A stretch of 64,000 nucleotides of DNA from a beta proteobacterium MWH-UniP1. Lineage in GTDB: Bacteria; Pseudomonadota; Gammaproteobacteria; Burkholderiales; Burkholderiaceae_A. The stretch spans positions 373,401 to 437,400 of the forward strand of contig CP143625.1 in NCBI GenBank assembly GCA_036362785.1, written 5' to 3'. This document shows, in pieces, positions 35,503 to 44,569 of this stretch (within the stretch, counting starts at the first letter, position 1; each line of letters opens with the position of its first letter). Position numbers and translations under genes: made by a program. The notes beneath the pieces were generated by a model. That model was given only the letters and a program-made list of their open reading frames with translations, had not been told where the DNA came from and made no database searches.

Positions 35503-36364
35503 ATACCGATTAGGTCTCTATGCACGGCTGGCCCGGGTCGATAAACCGATCGGGACACTGCTGCTGCTATGGCCAACGCTTTGGGCCCTGTGGTTAGCGG
35601 CTGGCGGCTTTCCGGATCTGCCCCGCTTGATTGTGTTTGTACTGGGCACGTTTCTCATGCGCTCGGCAGGTTGCGTTCTAAACGATATTGCGGATCGCAA
35701 ATTTGATGACAAGGTCAAGCGCACCCGTGAGCGGGTCTTGGCCAGCGGCAAGGTCTATCTTTGGGAGGCAGTGAGCGTAGCTCTGGTGCTGCTGGGCGCT
35801 TCTGCGTTATTGCTGCTTTTCTTAAATGATTTAGCCGTTCAGTATGCCTTTACGGCGGTGTTCGTGGCCGCCGTCTATCCCTACTTCAAACGATTTTTTG
35901 CCATGCCCCAAGCCATGCTGGGTGTGGCCTTTGGCTTTGGTATTCCCATGGCCTTTGCCGACACTCAGGGCCAGGTGCCCGCGGTGGCCTGGATGATGTT
36001 TATTGGTAATTTCTTTTGGACCATTGCCTATGACACGGCGTATGCCATGGTCGACCGTGATGATGATGTGAAGATTGGAATTCGTAGCAGCGCGATTACC
36101 TTTGGCCGCTTCGATGTGCTGGCCGTTGGCATTTGTTATGCGATCTTCATGTGGTGCATGTTTATCGTGGGTCAGTCATTGCCCGGCGCATCTGGCACCC
36201 ATTGGGTCTATTGGGCGGGCTGGGGCATTACCGCGGTGCTTTGTGCGCTATTCACGCTCAGAATTCGCAGCCGCGATCGGGACGATTGCTTTGCAGTCTT
36301 TCGGGCCAATAACTACATTGGCATGCCGTTCTTTGTCGCGATTGCGATTCAGGTGGGGCTCTAG
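35474..36364 (+). CDS. ubiA: 4-hydroxybenzoate octaprenyltransferase
   Basis: UbiA attaches the polyprenyl chain to 4-hydroxybenzoate in ubiquinone synthesis, in the inner membrane. The 296-residue protein has eight to nine hydrophobic helices and both Asp-rich motifs: [15 protein letters not shown] near residue 72 and [19 protein letters not shown] near 190. The start is an ATG within the end of hldD. The length matches the family. Confidence 0.96.
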   Translation: MSTLALPLLKYRLGLYARLARVDKPIGTLLLLWPTLWALWLAAGGFPDLPRLIVFVLGTFLMRSAGCVLNDIADRKFDDKVKRTRERVLASGKVYLWEAVSVALVLLGASALLLLFLNDLAVQYAFTAVFVAAVYPYFKRFFAMPQAMLGVAFGFGIPMAFADTQGQVPAVAWMMFIGNFFWTIAYDTAYAMVDRDDDVKIGIRSSAITFGRFDVLAVGICYAIFMWCMFIVGQSLPGASGTHWVYWAGWGITAVLCALFTLRIRSRDRDDCFAVFRANNYIGMPFFVAIAIQVGL

Positions 36365-36385
36365 ACCCTAGTCCGTTTGGATGGC

Positions 36386-36446
36386 TATTCGCCGCATATT
36401 CTGCGGCGAATAATGGGGCTAATCACCGCAAAACATGCGGCGATTA
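36386..36446. repeat. Two tandem related hairpins after ubiA
   Basis: TATTCGCCGCA (36386-36396) and TGCGGCGAATA (36402-36412) form a perfect 11-bp inverted repeat with a 5-base spacer. A related copy follows: TAATCACCGCA (36420-36430) and TGCGGCGATTA (36436-36446), with one mismatch and again a 5-base spacer. The centres are 34 bases apart. They lie between ubiA and a toxin-antitoxin remnant. No T-run follows, so they look more like operators of the toxin-antitoxin operon or a small mobile repeat than terminators. Confidence 0.6.
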
Positions 36447-36535
36447 GCTGCTCCTTCTCTCGTATCAAAAGACTCAGGAGCCAGTTGACCACCCAAATAG
36501 TAACGTTTATGATACCAATAATTTCTACGGGCTAT

Positions 36536-36649
36536 GTGCTCAAAGAGTTGACGCGCGTTGGTGGGACGAAGAAACGGCAGCAGCAAGACATTGATTTGGC
36601 GGTTGATCGGTGGGAAGAGCATAAGCGCCGAAAGGCAAGGACAAGTTAG
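36536..36649 (+). pseudogene. C-terminal remnant of a RelE/HigB-like toxin
   Basis: A frame ending at 36649 closes with VGGTKKRQQQDIDLAVDRWE and then EHKRRKARTS, which resembles the end of RelE/HigB-type toxins of the COG3657 group (usually ...LLCGGTKxxQxxDIxxA...). The N-terminal two thirds are missing: upstream codons give an unrelated hydrophobic stretch and no other frame restores the fold. The antitoxin gene follows five bases later. The toxin is therefore probably dead. The family match is by motif only. Confidence 0.5.
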
Positions 36650-36654
36650 TAGCC

Positions 36655-36975
36655 ATGGCACTCACAAAAAACTTCAAAGAGACAGTAGCGGCACGCATAC
36701 AGAGCGACCCAAGGTTTGCTGAAGCGATGCTGGACGAAGCAGTCACTCTATTCGTGAATGGAGAGCCAGAGACTGCCAAGCTTCTTCTGCGCGACTTGGT
36801 GAATGCCACGCTGGGTTTTGAAATGCTTGCCCAGCAGATCGATAAGCCGGTGAAAAGTCTTCACCGCATGTTATCAGTGCACGGTAACCCAACTATGACT
36901 AACCTATCAACGATTTTTGCTGCGATTCAGAAACAGCTTCATGTTGAAATTCGTACCAGGGTCGTAGCGGTATAG
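36655..36975 (+). CDS. Orphan antitoxin, XRE/HigA-like regulator
   Basis: A 106-residue protein with the layout of COG3636 addiction-module antitoxins: an N-terminal helical segment (FAEAMLDEAVTLFVNGEPET), then LLRDLVNATLGFEMLAQQID leading into a helix-turn-helix (KPVKSLHRMLSVHGNPTMTN) and the closing LSTIFAAIQKQLHVEIRT. It would normally neutralise the toxin encoded just upstream, of which only a tail remains, so it may be kept as a regulator or is on its way out. The twin hairpins upstream could be its operators. Confidence 0.8.
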   Translation: MALTKNFKETVAARIQSDPRFAEAMLDEAVTLFVNGEPETAKLLLRDLVNATLGFEMLAQQIDKPVKSLHRMLSVHGNPTMTNLSTIFAAIQKQLHVEIRTRVVAV

Positions 36976-37024
36976 TCGTTATCTAAGCGATTATTCCCCG
37001 CCCCCATACCCACCGCCCACACCA

Positions 37025-37879
37025 TCACTTAAATTCCCGCGACATCTCCGCACCACGATCACGGGCAGCGACCAGGGCACGCTCGATGATGGCCAGGAAC
37101 TGATCACGATCCAGACTCGCTAATGCAGCAGCGGTCGTGCCACCCTTCGATGTGACTTTTTCTCGCAGCAGCGCAGGCGGCTCGCCAGAAGATTCCAAAA
37201 GTGCGACCGCACCTTTCAGGGTCTCGATGGCAAGCTCTGCGGACTGCGCGCTAGATAAGCCAAGGTGTTCGCCGGCAGCAGTGAGCGCCTCGACAAACCG
37301 AAACACATAGGCTGGGCCAGAGCCTGATAGCGCAGTAACCGCATCCATCAGATCTTCACGTTCAATCCAGACTGATTTACCGACGGCATTCATCAGTTGC
37401 TCTGCTTGTGCACGGGCCGGTGCAGAAACGGTGGGGGCAGCAAAGAGGCCTGTGATACCTAGTGAAATTAAGGCGGGCGTATTGGGCATGGCGCGGACTA
37501 CCCGAGCGTTGCCACACCAGCGGCTTATCGAATCAATTGAAATACCGGCAGCAATCGACAACAGAAGCGACTGCTGCAGCAAACTTTTAAGTTCTGGTGT
37601 GGCCTGCTCAATCGCTTCTTTCATGTGCTGCGGTTTAACAGCCAAGACGACCCAGGTGTTCGCTGCATCTGCTGAAAAACTCGCCGGGCAAGTGCGGGTG
37701 TCGATTGAGAAGTCCACGCCATTGGCTCGAATATCTGCACTAAAACGCGACAACAGTTTTTCTTGTGCAGCTGGGTTGAGATCAATCACATGAAGCCGCT
37801 GCAGCGGCGATTTGCTCTCGAGCAGGCCACCGATTAATGCGGTTGCCATGTTGCCGCCGCCAACAAACAAAAGATTCAT
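37025..37879 (-). CDS. proC: Pyrroline-5-carboxylate reductase
   Basis: ProC makes the last step of proline synthesis. The 284-residue protein has the NAD(P) motif LLFVGGGNMATALIGGLL, the AVKPQHM segment, RAMPNTPALI and the C-terminal SGSGPAYVFRFVEAL and VTSKGGTTAAALASLD. I chose the ATG at 37879, where it overlaps the murJ stop by four bases; a longer frame upstream only re-reads murJ. proA, another proline gene, lies at 43,207. Confidence 0.96.
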   Translation of the reverse strand: MNLLFVGGGNMATALIGGLLESKSPLQRLHVIDLNPAAQEKLLSRFSADIRANGVDFSIDTRTCPASFSADAANTWVVLAVKPQHMKEAIEQATPELKSLLQQSLLLSIAAGISIDSISRWCGNARVVRAMPNTPALISLGITGLFAAPTVSAPARAQAEQLMNAVGKSVWIEREDLMDAVTALSGSGPAYVFRFVEALTAAGEHLGLSSAQSAELAIETLKGAVALLESSGEPPALLREKVTSKGGTTAAALASLDRDQFLAIIERALVAARDRGAEMSREFK

Positions 37880-39519
37880 GAGAGATCCTTTTTCAAAAAC
37901 ATGGTCCAGCGCACACCCAAGATACGAAGACATGAGAAATATACGCCAGCAGCGATTACCAAGATGATGCCAAGCCAAATGATGCGAACGAGCGGCGTGT
38001 TGGCAAGGGCGGCCCAGTCCAATTCCAGGGCAATGACTGCAATGGCAGCCCCCATCACCACGGCGCTGACTTTGATCTTCACAAGAAAGCCAAACCATCC
38101 GGCGCCTGGCGTGTAAATGCCACGTCTACGCAGACCCAGATAGAGCAGTGTGGCATTGGCACAGGCCGCAAGACTTGTTGCTAAAGCCAAGCCTGCATGG
38201 GCAAACATAGGCACAAAAACCAAGTTCAAGAGCTGGGTTAAGACCAGGGTGAAGATGGCGATCTTCACAGGGGTCTTGATGTTTTGTTGGGCGTAAAAGC
38301 CGGGTGCCAAGACTTTGATGGCGATTAAGCCAACAAGCCCGACGGAATAGGCCACCATGGCCTGCGACGTCATGAGCAAATCTTGATGATCAAACTTTCC
38401 GTAATGAAAAAGTGCCGCCCCAAGGGGAATGGCAAGCACGGCAAGACCAACGGCTGCGGGAATCGCAAGGAGCGCGACCAAACGCAGGCCCCAGTCAATG
38501 AGTGCGTTGACGCGTTCCATGTTCTTCTCGCCGTTGGCCTTACTCAGACTCGGCAGCAGCACCGTACCAAGCGCTACGCCCAGCAATGCCGTTGGAAACT
38601 CCATCAAACGGTCTGCGTACGAGAGCCACGACACACTGCCGCTTTCTAAGCGTGCCGCGATATGGGTGTTGATGATGAGACTCACTTGGGCAACGGAGAC
38701 GGCGAGTGTTGCCGGCACCATGAGGGTCAGCACACGTCGAACATTTGGGTCACGCCATGCGGCCTTGAGTGACCAGTCATTGTTACTGGTTGTCGTGCCG
38801 ACGCTCAATGTCGTGCTCGCAGTTGGACTCGTATCGGCACTCGTGCTCGTGGTGCCGGAGGTCGACATCGCTTGCGTCTTACGAAGCGTTCTTCGAATCG
38901 CCCAGGCCATTAGGGCCAGCTGGGCGATACCCCCCAGAACCACGGCGATGGCCAAAGCCCAGATCGGCTGGGCTAAGTGGGGTGAAAGCAACACTGCGCA
39001 GCCGATAAACGACAGGTTGAGAAGCACCGGGGCAAAGGCCGGGGCCTTAAATTCCGACCAGGTATTGAGCAGGCCCGATGCTAGGGCCACCAGAGAAATC
39101 ATCAGGATGTAAGGGAACATCCAGCGGGTGAGTACCACGGTGAGGTCAAAGGTCGCCTGGTCCCCCGCAAAGCCGCCAGACATCAGCCAGACCAGGATCG
39201 GGGCGCCGATAATGGCGACCAGGCAGACCAGGGCCAGGGCGGCGGCCATAACGAGCGCCGCATGCCGGGCGAGCCGCAGGGCAGGGCCATCGCCCTGTTG
39301 GGCCTTGATCTGGCCCAAAACGGGCACAAAGGCCTGGGAAAAGGCCCCTTCGGCGAAGAGTCGGCGCAGTAGATTGGGCAGCCGGAAGGCCACAAAAAAG
39401 GCGTCCGTCTGGCTTCCCGCCCCGAAATAGGCGGCAGTCAGGGTCTCCCGGGCCAATCCCGTAATACGGGACAGTAGGGTCAGCCCACTAATCGTGGCGG
39501 CGGTCTTGAGCAGATTCAT
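37876..39519 (-). CDS. murJ: Lipid II flippase MurJ
   Basis: MurJ moves lipid II across the inner membrane for peptidoglycan synthesis. The 547-residue protein has fourteen predicted hydrophobic helices and conserved segments such as [40 protein letters not shown] and [21 protein letters not shown]. coli MurJ has 511 residues; the difference is mostly a Ser/Thr-rich insertion of about 35 residues (near 215-250) in the loop between the sixth and seventh helices. It is divergent from rpsT, whose promoter lies at its 5' end, as is usual. Confidence 0.95.
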   Translation of the reverse strand: MNLLKTAATISGLTLLSRITGLARETLTAAYFGAGSQTDAFFVAFRLPNLLRRLFAEGAFSQAFVPVLGQIKAQQGDGPALRLARHAALVMAAALALVCLVAIIGAPILVWLMSGGFAGDQATFDLTVVLTRWMFPYILMISLVALASGLLNTWSEFKAPAFAPVLLNLSFIGCAVLLSPHLAQPIWALAIAVVLGGIAQLALMAWAIRRTLRKTQAMSTSGTTSTSADTSPTASTTLSVGTTTSNNDWSLKAAWRDPNVRRVLTLMVPATLAVSVAQVSLIINTHIAARLESGSVSWLSYADRLMEFPTALLGVALGTVLLPSLSKANGEKNMERVNALIDWGLRLVALLAIPAAVGLAVLAIPLGAALFHYGKFDHQDLLMTSQAMVAYSVGLVGLIAIKVLAPGFYAQQNIKTPVKIAIFTLVLTQLLNLVFVPMFAHAGLALATSLAACANATLLYLGLRRRGIYTPGAGWFGFLVKIKVSAVVMGAAIAVIALELDWAALANTPLVRIIWLGIILVIAAGVYFSCLRILGVRWTMFLKKDLS

Positions 39520-39534
39520 GATCGGCGCTATAGT
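39506..39534 (+). promoter_or_regulatory. Predicted sigma-70 promoter of rpsT
   Basis: A -35 box TTGAGC (39506-39511), a 17-bp spacer and a -10 box TATAGT (39529-39534) precede rpsT. The -10 box lies 40 bases before the ATG. The -35 box lies within the first codons of the divergent murJ. Confidence 0.6.
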
Positions 39535-39573
39535 TTAGGGCTTTTCCCCGAGAACAATAGGAATTCCGAATCC

Positions 39574-39843
39574 ATGGCAAATTCAGCCTCCGCGCGTAAG
39601 AGCGCCCGTCAAGCTGCAGCGCGTCGTCTGCTTAACGCAGGCCTGCGTTCGGCTTACCGTACCGCAGTGAAGTCTGTCCGCAAGGCAGTGGTTACTGGTG
39701 ATGCAAAAGCTGCTGCTGAAGCATACCGCGCCGCAACCAGCGTGATTGATCGCATTGCTGACAAGAAAATCGTTCACAAGAACAAGGCGGCTCGCCATAA
39801 GAGCCGCTTGGCCGCCGCTGTAAAGGCAGTAGCTGCCAGCTAA
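39574..39843 (+). CDS. rpsT: 30S ribosomal protein S20
   Basis: S20 is a primary 16S rRNA-binding protein. The 89-residue basic protein reads [20 protein letters not shown] at the start and has the family's [18 protein letters not shown] end. It stands alone between murJ and a strong terminator. Confidence 0.97.
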   Translation: MANSASARKSARQAAARRLLNAGLRSAYRTAVKSVRKAVVTGDAKAAAEAYRAATSVIDRIADKKIVHKNKAARHKSRLAAAVKAVAAS

Positions 39844-39922
39844 ATTCAGCATGTTGGTTAGTGCTGTGCGCTGACTAAATATAGCCTGGCCCGCCGCATG
39901 TCATATGCGCTGGCCCAACAAG

Positions 39923-39953
39923 AACCCGACTGATGTTTAGTCGGGTTTTTTGT
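39923..39953 (+). terminator. Rho-independent terminator of rpsT
   Basis: AACCCGACT (39923-39931) and AGTCGGGTT (39939-39947) form a 9-bp stem with the loop GATGTTT, followed by a run of T on the plus strand. Confidence 0.88.
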
Positions 39954-40013
39954 CTCATTCCGCTGATTCCTGCGCGAATTGTTTTTGAACTCAGAACGAC
40001 GCAGGCCTTGACG

Positions 40014-40049
40014 TACCCATAATAGGCATTATCATGCCCATTATGGGTA
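40014..40049 (+). promoter_or_regulatory. 36-bp palindrome over the start of the next gene
   Basis: Two 16-base arms, TACCCATAATAGGCAT (40014-40029) and ATGCCCATTATGGGTA (40034-40049), are inverted repeats with one mismatch around the spacer TATC. The right arm covers both possible start codons of the downstream regulator gene (40034 and 40043). As DNA it is an ideal site for a dimeric winged-helix repressor; as RNA it would fold the start codon into a hairpin. Self-regulation of the downstream gene is likely. Confidence 0.75.
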
Positions 40050-40666
40050 CAAATACTTCCGACTCGTCTTCGACCGAGCGTCTCAATATCGGCCTTGGTG
40101 ATGCATTGTTTACGAGCACCCAGCAGCGGCTACTCGCTTTGTTGTTTGGTCAGCCTGAGCGTTCTTTTTTTGCAAATGAACTTATCAAATTGACTGCATC
40201 TGGATCGGGAGCGGTTCAGCGGGAACTCAAACGATTAACCGAGAGCGGATTGGTTAATTCAAAAAGAATAGGCAATCAGCGTCATTTTCAAGCGAACTCG
40301 GAATCCCCAATATTTGAGGAACTAAGGCAGATCGTTCGGAAGACCTTTGGTCTCGTAGAGCCAATACGGCATGCCTTAATTTCTTTTGGCACATCGATTG
40401 AGTGCGCGTTTCTTTTTGGTTCGGTTGCGAAAGGTACCGATAGTGCAGCAAGCGATATTGATCTACTTATTGTAAGTAAAACGCTTACCTATCCGGATCT
40501 TATGACTCAGCTGATGGAGGCTGAGGTAAACCTGGGCCGTACGATTAATACGACGATTTATACGCCAACCGACTTAAAGCAGCGAGTGAAAGAAAAGAAC
40601 TCTTTTGTGACACGCGTACTCGAGCAACCCAAGATCTGGGTTATTGGAAGTAATCTTAGTTTTTGA
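40043..40666 (+). CDS. Winged-helix regulator fused to a nucleotidyltransferase domain
   Basis: The 207-residue protein has an N-terminal winged helix (about 20-95, RSFFANELIKLTASGSGAVQ through LKRLTESGLVNSKR) and a C-terminal minimal nucleotidyltransferase domain with the motif GSVAKGTDSAASDIDLLIV: Gly-Ser followed by Asp-x-Asp, as in MNT-type proteins. No HEPN toxin partner is encoded beside it. The gene is AT-richer than its neighbours, which suggests transfer. A 36-bp palindrome overlaps its start, so it probably represses itself. I chose the ATG at 40043; the ATG at 40034 would add three residues. Whether it adenylylates a target is unknown. Confidence 0.85.
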   Translation: MGTNTSDSSSTERLNIGLGDALFTSTQQRLLALLFGQPERSFFANELIKLTASGSGAVQRELKRLTESGLVNSKRIGNQRHFQANSESPIFEELRQIVRKTFGLVEPIRHALISFGTSIECAFLFGSVAKGTDSAASDIDLLIVSKTLTYPDLMTQLMEAEVNLGRTINTTIYTPTDLKQRVKEKNSFVTRVLEQPKIWVIGSNLSF

Positions 40667-40673
40667 GGGTAGA

Positions 40674-41393
40674 TTACTTCTTCTCGCGCACACCAAATAG
40701 CGCTGTTCCAATTCGCACTATGGTCGTGGCTTCTGGAATTGATTCAGCCACGGCAGACTCCAAATCACTGGACATACCCATCGACAGCACATTGAAGTGC
40801 TGTTGCTGTTCAAGGGGAATCTGCTGCTTAATCTTTTGAAATAGTGCGGTGAGTGCGGCGAATTGCTGGCGCTGTAATTGCGTGTCGTCGGTGGGCTCTG
40901 GAATCGACATTAGCCCGCGCAGTGTTAGTCGCGGCAATCCTGCAATTGCTAGAGCTGTGGCGATCGCTTCGGATGGGTCTACGCCACTCTTACTGGCTTC
41001 ACCGCTGGTGTTGATCTGCAGGCAGATTTGTAATGGCGCCATGTCGGCGGGGCGCTGCTCGGATAAGCGGCGGGCAATCTTTTCCCGGTCCACCGAATGC
41101 ATCCAGTCGAAATGCTCCGCCACATCTTTGGTCTTGTTGCTCTGAAGCGGCCCAATAAAATGCCAAGTCATTTGCTGGCGGTATTTGGCCAGTGTGTTGA
41201 TCTTATCGACACCCTCTTGCACATAGTTTTCACCGAATTCGGTTAGACCCGCAGCAAATACCTCTTCGACTGCAGATGCGGGAAAGGTTTTGCTCACAGC
41301 AAGCAAGCGGATCTGGGCAGGATCCTTGCCGAACTGCTGGCAAGCTTGACCAATACGTTGTTGGATGTTGCGAATGCGGTCAGGAAAACTCAT
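40674..41393 (-). CDS. yggS: YggS-family PLP-binding protein
   Basis: A pyridoxal-phosphate homeostasis protein of the YggS/PROSC family, without known catalytic activity. The 239-residue protein has the PLP lysine in RLLAVSKTFPASAVEE, FGENYVQEGVDK, WHFIGPLQSNKTKDV and the phosphate-binding LSMGMSSDLESAVAEG-like segment (LSMGMSSDLESAVAES), ending VRIGTALFG. I chose the ATG at 41393, one base past the stop of the upstream methyltransferase; a GTG at 41405 is possible. Confidence 0.93.
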   Translation of the reverse strand: MSFPDRIRNIQQRIGQACQQFGKDPAQIRLLAVSKTFPASAVEEVFAAGLTEFGENYVQEGVDKINTLAKYRQQMTWHFIGPLQSNKTKDVAEHFDWMHSVDREKIARRLSEQRPADMAPLQICLQINTSGEASKSGVDPSEAIATALAIAGLPRLTLRGLMSIPEPTDDTQLQRQQFAALTALFQKIKQQIPLEQQQHFNVLSMGMSSDLESAVAESIPEATTIVRIGTALFGVREKK

Positions 41394-41394
41394 C

Positions 41395-42780
41395 TTATTG
41401 CTCACGCATAGAACCAGCCACCATATCGAAGCGGACCCACCGGCATTCGATATCGCCGTTATATACCGGCACGCGCCGTGCAGCCTTTAATCGCATGGCC
41501 GTCTCTAATTTCAAATTGTCAGATAGAACCCAGGCCTGCCAGCCCGCGTAACTCTTCTTCAGAGTCTCGGCAAGGCTGCGCTCAAATTCATTAGACTCGG
41601 TGCTTGTTTCACTCGAGTCATCACCGCCTTCGTCATTCGCAGACCGCGCCCGAAAGCGGCCGTCTTGTTCAAGGCGTTTGCCGTAAGGCGGGTTAGTGAT
41701 CAGCATGCCGTGATCGGCAATCGGAGTGGTGTCACGAAAGGCTGCGGTCTTCCAATGAATGGCCTGCGCGGCAGCTTCCGGTAGCGCACGTGCTGCATTT
41801 TGTTGGGCAAGCGCCATCATGCGTGAGTCGATGTCACTGCCTTGCATCTTTGGGATATGGGCGCCGGCTTTTGTATTTTCTATCGTGCGCTCAATTGATT
41901 CTTTCGCTTCGGCCCGCAGTGCCCGCCAATTGACTTGGCCCATCGGTGATGTCGGGTGAAAGCCCTCGGCGGCAAAGCTTCTTGGTGCTCCGGGCGTATA
42001 GCCAGGGGGCAGCTTTAATGCGCGTTGCATGGCCTCAATCAGCAGTGTGCCACTGCCACAGAATGGATCCATTACCGGGGATTGGCCGTCCCACTGACTG
42101 ATGGCAATTAATGCCGCAGCCAAGTTTTCTCGCAGTGGGGCCTCGCCTTTGGCCTGACGCCAGCCGCGCTTAAAGAGCGGCTCGCCGGATGTATCCAGAT
42201 AAATTGTGATCGTGTTTTGATCGATGAAGGCCCAGACCCGAATATCGGGATGGGTCGTGTCGATGGATGGCCGCTTACCACGTGCGATACGAAAACGATC
42301 ACAGATGCCATCTTTCACAAGAAGAGTTGCAAAGTTTCTAGCGAGTGGTTTTTCTAATCGTGGCTCACGGCCCACTGCCAGATCAATACGCAGTGTCTGA
42401 CTCACCGTGAACCAGTTTTCCCAGAGAATTTTGGTCGCGATCAATCGGATATCGTCGGGCTGACGAATTGCACCGCCACCGACTTCAATCAAAATCCGCG
42501 TAGGAATACGGGCCCAGATATTGGCCCGAGCAATCGCCTCTGCGCTCGCCACGAAGCGTGCACCGCCACGGCCTTTGATGACCTCTTGAAAACCGGGCAG
42601 GCCCTGCAGCTCCTCGGTAAGTGCATCTTCAAGGCCTGACGGGCAGACTGCAAAGCCGGAAAGACGTGATGCCGTTTTTTCCGACCAGCGTTTGGCGGCG
42701 GGGCTTTTGCCCCGCTTCTTATCAGGTGACTCGGCCGCCTTTGGCGGCCGGGGCTTGAGTCGAATAGTGGTGTCGCTCAC
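41395..42780 (-). CDS. THUMP-domain class I RNA methyltransferase (RlmL-like)
   Basis: The 461-residue protein resembles the RlmL half of E. coli RlmKL, which makes N2-methylguanosine 2445 in 23S rRNA. It has an N-terminal ferredoxin-like and THUMP region (about 40-190), the SAM motif DPFCGSGTLLIEAM and the catalytic NPPYGKRL. A basic N-terminus (KPRPPKAAESPDKKRGKSPA) may bind RNA. The RlmK half is absent. The start is a GTG at 42780, directly after the hemJ stop. The exact rRNA position is inferred from homology. Confidence 0.88.
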   Translation of the reverse strand: MSDTTIRLKPRPPKAAESPDKKRGKSPAAKRWSEKTASRLSGFAVCPSGLEDALTEELQGLPGFQEVIKGRGGARFVASAEAIARANIWARIPTRILIEVGGGAIRQPDDIRLIATKILWENWFTVSQTLRIDLAVGREPRLEKPLARNFATLLVKDGICDRFRIARGKRPSIDTTHPDIRVWAFIDQNTITIYLDTSGEPLFKRGWRQAKGEAPLRENLAAALIAISQWDGQSPVMDPFCGSGTLLIEAMQRALKLPPGYTPGAPRSFAAEGFHPTSPMGQVNWRALRAEAKESIERTIENTKAGAHIPKMQGSDIDSRMMALAQQNAARALPEAAAQAIHWKTAAFRDTTPIADHGMLITNPPYGKRLEQDGRFRARSANDEGGDDSSETSTESNEFERSLAETLKKSYAGWQAWVLSDNLKLETAMRLKAARRVPVYNGDIECRWVRFDMVAGSMREQ

Positions 42781-43203
42781 TTAAAAGGGCTTCACCACAA
42801 CCAGAATCACCACAACGGTAAGCAGCAGCACTGGCACTTCATTAAACCAGCGATACCAGACGTGGGAATGCGTATTGCGGCCACGCTTAAAGTCTTCCAA
42901 ACGGTTGTGGCACATCACGTGATAGCCAATGAGCACAATCACAAAGGCAAGCTTGGCATGCATCCAGCCACCACCAAAGCCATAGCCCAGCCACAGCCAC
43001 AGACCAGAGATGATCGTGAGTACCGCAATCGGGGTGACAAACCGATAGAGTTTGTGAGACATGATTAAGAGCCGATCACGCTCGGCCTTGTTGGCATCGC
43101 CATCCGGCACCATGGCCAAGTTCACAAAAATTCGCGGCAGATAAAACAGACCTGCGAACCAACTGGTCACCATAATGATGTGAAACGATTTCCACCACAG
43201 CAT
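42781..43203 (-). CDS. hemJ: Protoporphyrinogen IX oxidase HemJ
   Basis: HemJ oxidises protoporphyrinogen to protoporphyrin in haem synthesis. The 140-residue membrane protein has four hydrophobic helices and the family marks: His8 in KSFHIIMVTSWFAGLFYLPR, the KLYRFVTPIAVLTIISGLWL helix, and the conserved Lys in MHAKLAFVIVLIGYH. The length is typical. It lies between proA and the THUMP methyltransferase with gaps of three bases or fewer. Confidence 0.92.
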   Translation of the reverse strand: MLWWKSFHIIMVTSWFAGLFYLPRIFVNLAMVPDGDANKAERDRLLIMSHKLYRFVTPIAVLTIISGLWLWLGYGFGGGWMHAKLAFVIVLIGYHVMCHNRLEDFKRGRNTHSHVWYRWFNEVPVLLLTVVVILVVVKPF

Positions 43204-43206
43204 TGC

Positions 43207-44499
43207 TTACTCCCTGACTTCGCCTTGTCCCAAGACCACCCACTTATAAGTGGTCAGGCCCTCGAGCCCCACAGGGCCACGGGCATGAATCTTGTCGTTG
43301 CTAATCCCGATCTCTGCACCCAGGCCATATTCAAAGCCATCGGCGAATCGGGTCGAGGCATTGATCATGACGGAAGCGGAATCGACATCGCGTAAAAACC
43401 GCATGGCATTGGTGTGATTTTCGGTCACGATGGCATCGGTGTGATGGGAGCCATAGTGGTTGATGTGATCCATTGCTTCTTCCATACCCGTAACAGTGCG
43501 CACCGCTAGAATTGGCGCTAAGTACTCGGTATGCCAGTCGTCTTCCGTTGCGTCTTTGATGTCCACACCATCAAGATCCAAAATCTTTAATGCAGCCCGG
43601 GTCTTGTCGCAGACACGAAGTTCCACACCCTTGGCCCGATAAATCGCGACCAACTCGGACAAAATCCGTGGGTCGGCCGATGCGGCGACCAAGAGGGTCT
43701 CCATGGTGTTGCAGGTGCCGTAGCGATGGGTCTTGGCGTTATCGGCAATACGCACGGCTTTTTCTACATCAGCATCGTCATCAATGTAGACATGGCAGAT
43801 GCCATCTAAGTGTTTGATGACGGGGACCTTGGCTTCCTGGGTAATACGCTCAATTAATGATTTGCCACCGCGCGGCACGATCACATCAATGTATTGGGGC
43901 ATGGTGATCATGGCAGATACCGCCTCGCGATCCGTGACCGGAATCACCTGCACGCCAGTTTTGGGCAGACCTGCCGCGGCCAGTGCCTGCTGAATGAATT
44001 CGGCTAGGCAACGATTGCTCTCAATGGCCTCTGAGCCGCCGCGTAGCACCGTGGCATTGCCTGCTTTGATACACAGTGCTGCTGCGTCAATCGTGACATT
44101 GGGCCGCGACTCATAAATGATGCCAATCACGCCGAGGGGCACCCGCATATGGCCGACAGAAATACCCGTGGGCCGCTTACGAAGTTGCGTGATCTCGCCA
44201 ATCGGGTCGGCCAGCGCAATGATCTGGTGAATGCCCTCGATCATGGTGGCAACGGCTTTGTCGCTTAGTGTCAGCCGATCAACAAAGGCGGCATCGGCAC
44301 CATTGGCTTTCGCTTTGGCCACATCTTTGGCATTGGCTTGGGCCAGTACGGCGCGGTTTTGGTCAATGAGATTGGCGAGTTTGGCCAGCGCATCATTTTT
44401 TTGACGCGTTGTGGAGGCCGCCATCTGCCGGCTGGCAAGGCGGGCCTGCTGGCCCAGATCAGCCACCTGCTGACGAATGGCATTACTTGAATCGGACAT
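43207..44499 (-). CDS. proA: Glutamate-5-semialdehyde dehydrogenase
   Basis: ProA reduces glutamyl phosphate to the semialdehyde in proline synthesis. The 430-residue protein has the catalytic cysteine in [16 protein letters not shown], the NADP-site segments [15 protein letters not shown] and [13 protein letters not shown], and the C-terminal [19 protein letters not shown]. The order leuS-lptE-holA-proA is usual in Burkholderiales. There are 70 bases between holA and this gene, so it may have a promoter of its own. Confidence 0.97.
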   Translation of the reverse strand: MSDSSNAIRQQVADLGQQARLASRQMAASTTRQKNDALAKLANLIDQNRAVLAQANAKDVAKAKANGADAAFVDRLTLSDKAVATMIEGIHQIIALADPIGEITQLRKRPTGISVGHMRVPLGVIGIIYESRPNVTIDAAALCIKAGNATVLRGGSEAIESNRCLAEFIQQALAAAGLPKTGVQVIPVTDREAVSAMITMPQYIDVIVPRGGKSLIERITQEAKVPVIKHLDGICHVYIDDDADVEKAVRIADNAKTHRYGTCNTMETLLVAASADPRILSELVAIYRAKGVELRVCDKTRAALKILDLDGVDIKDATEDDWHTEYLAPILAVRTVTGMEEAMDHINHYGSHHTDAIVTENHTNAMRFLRDVDSASVMINASTRFADGFEYGLGAEIGISNDKIHARGPVGLEGLTTYKWVVLGQGEVRE

Positions 44500-44569
44500 G
44501 ATGTTGCCGTGACTCCCAGTGATGGGGATAAATTTCTAAAACGAACGGTGAAACGGGCGGTACAGCGCT

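Noticed and set aside
37880..38098. A 73-residue N-terminal extension of proC
   Set aside because: It re-reads the end of murJ in another frame; the ATG at 37879 starts directly at the conserved nucleotide-binding motif.
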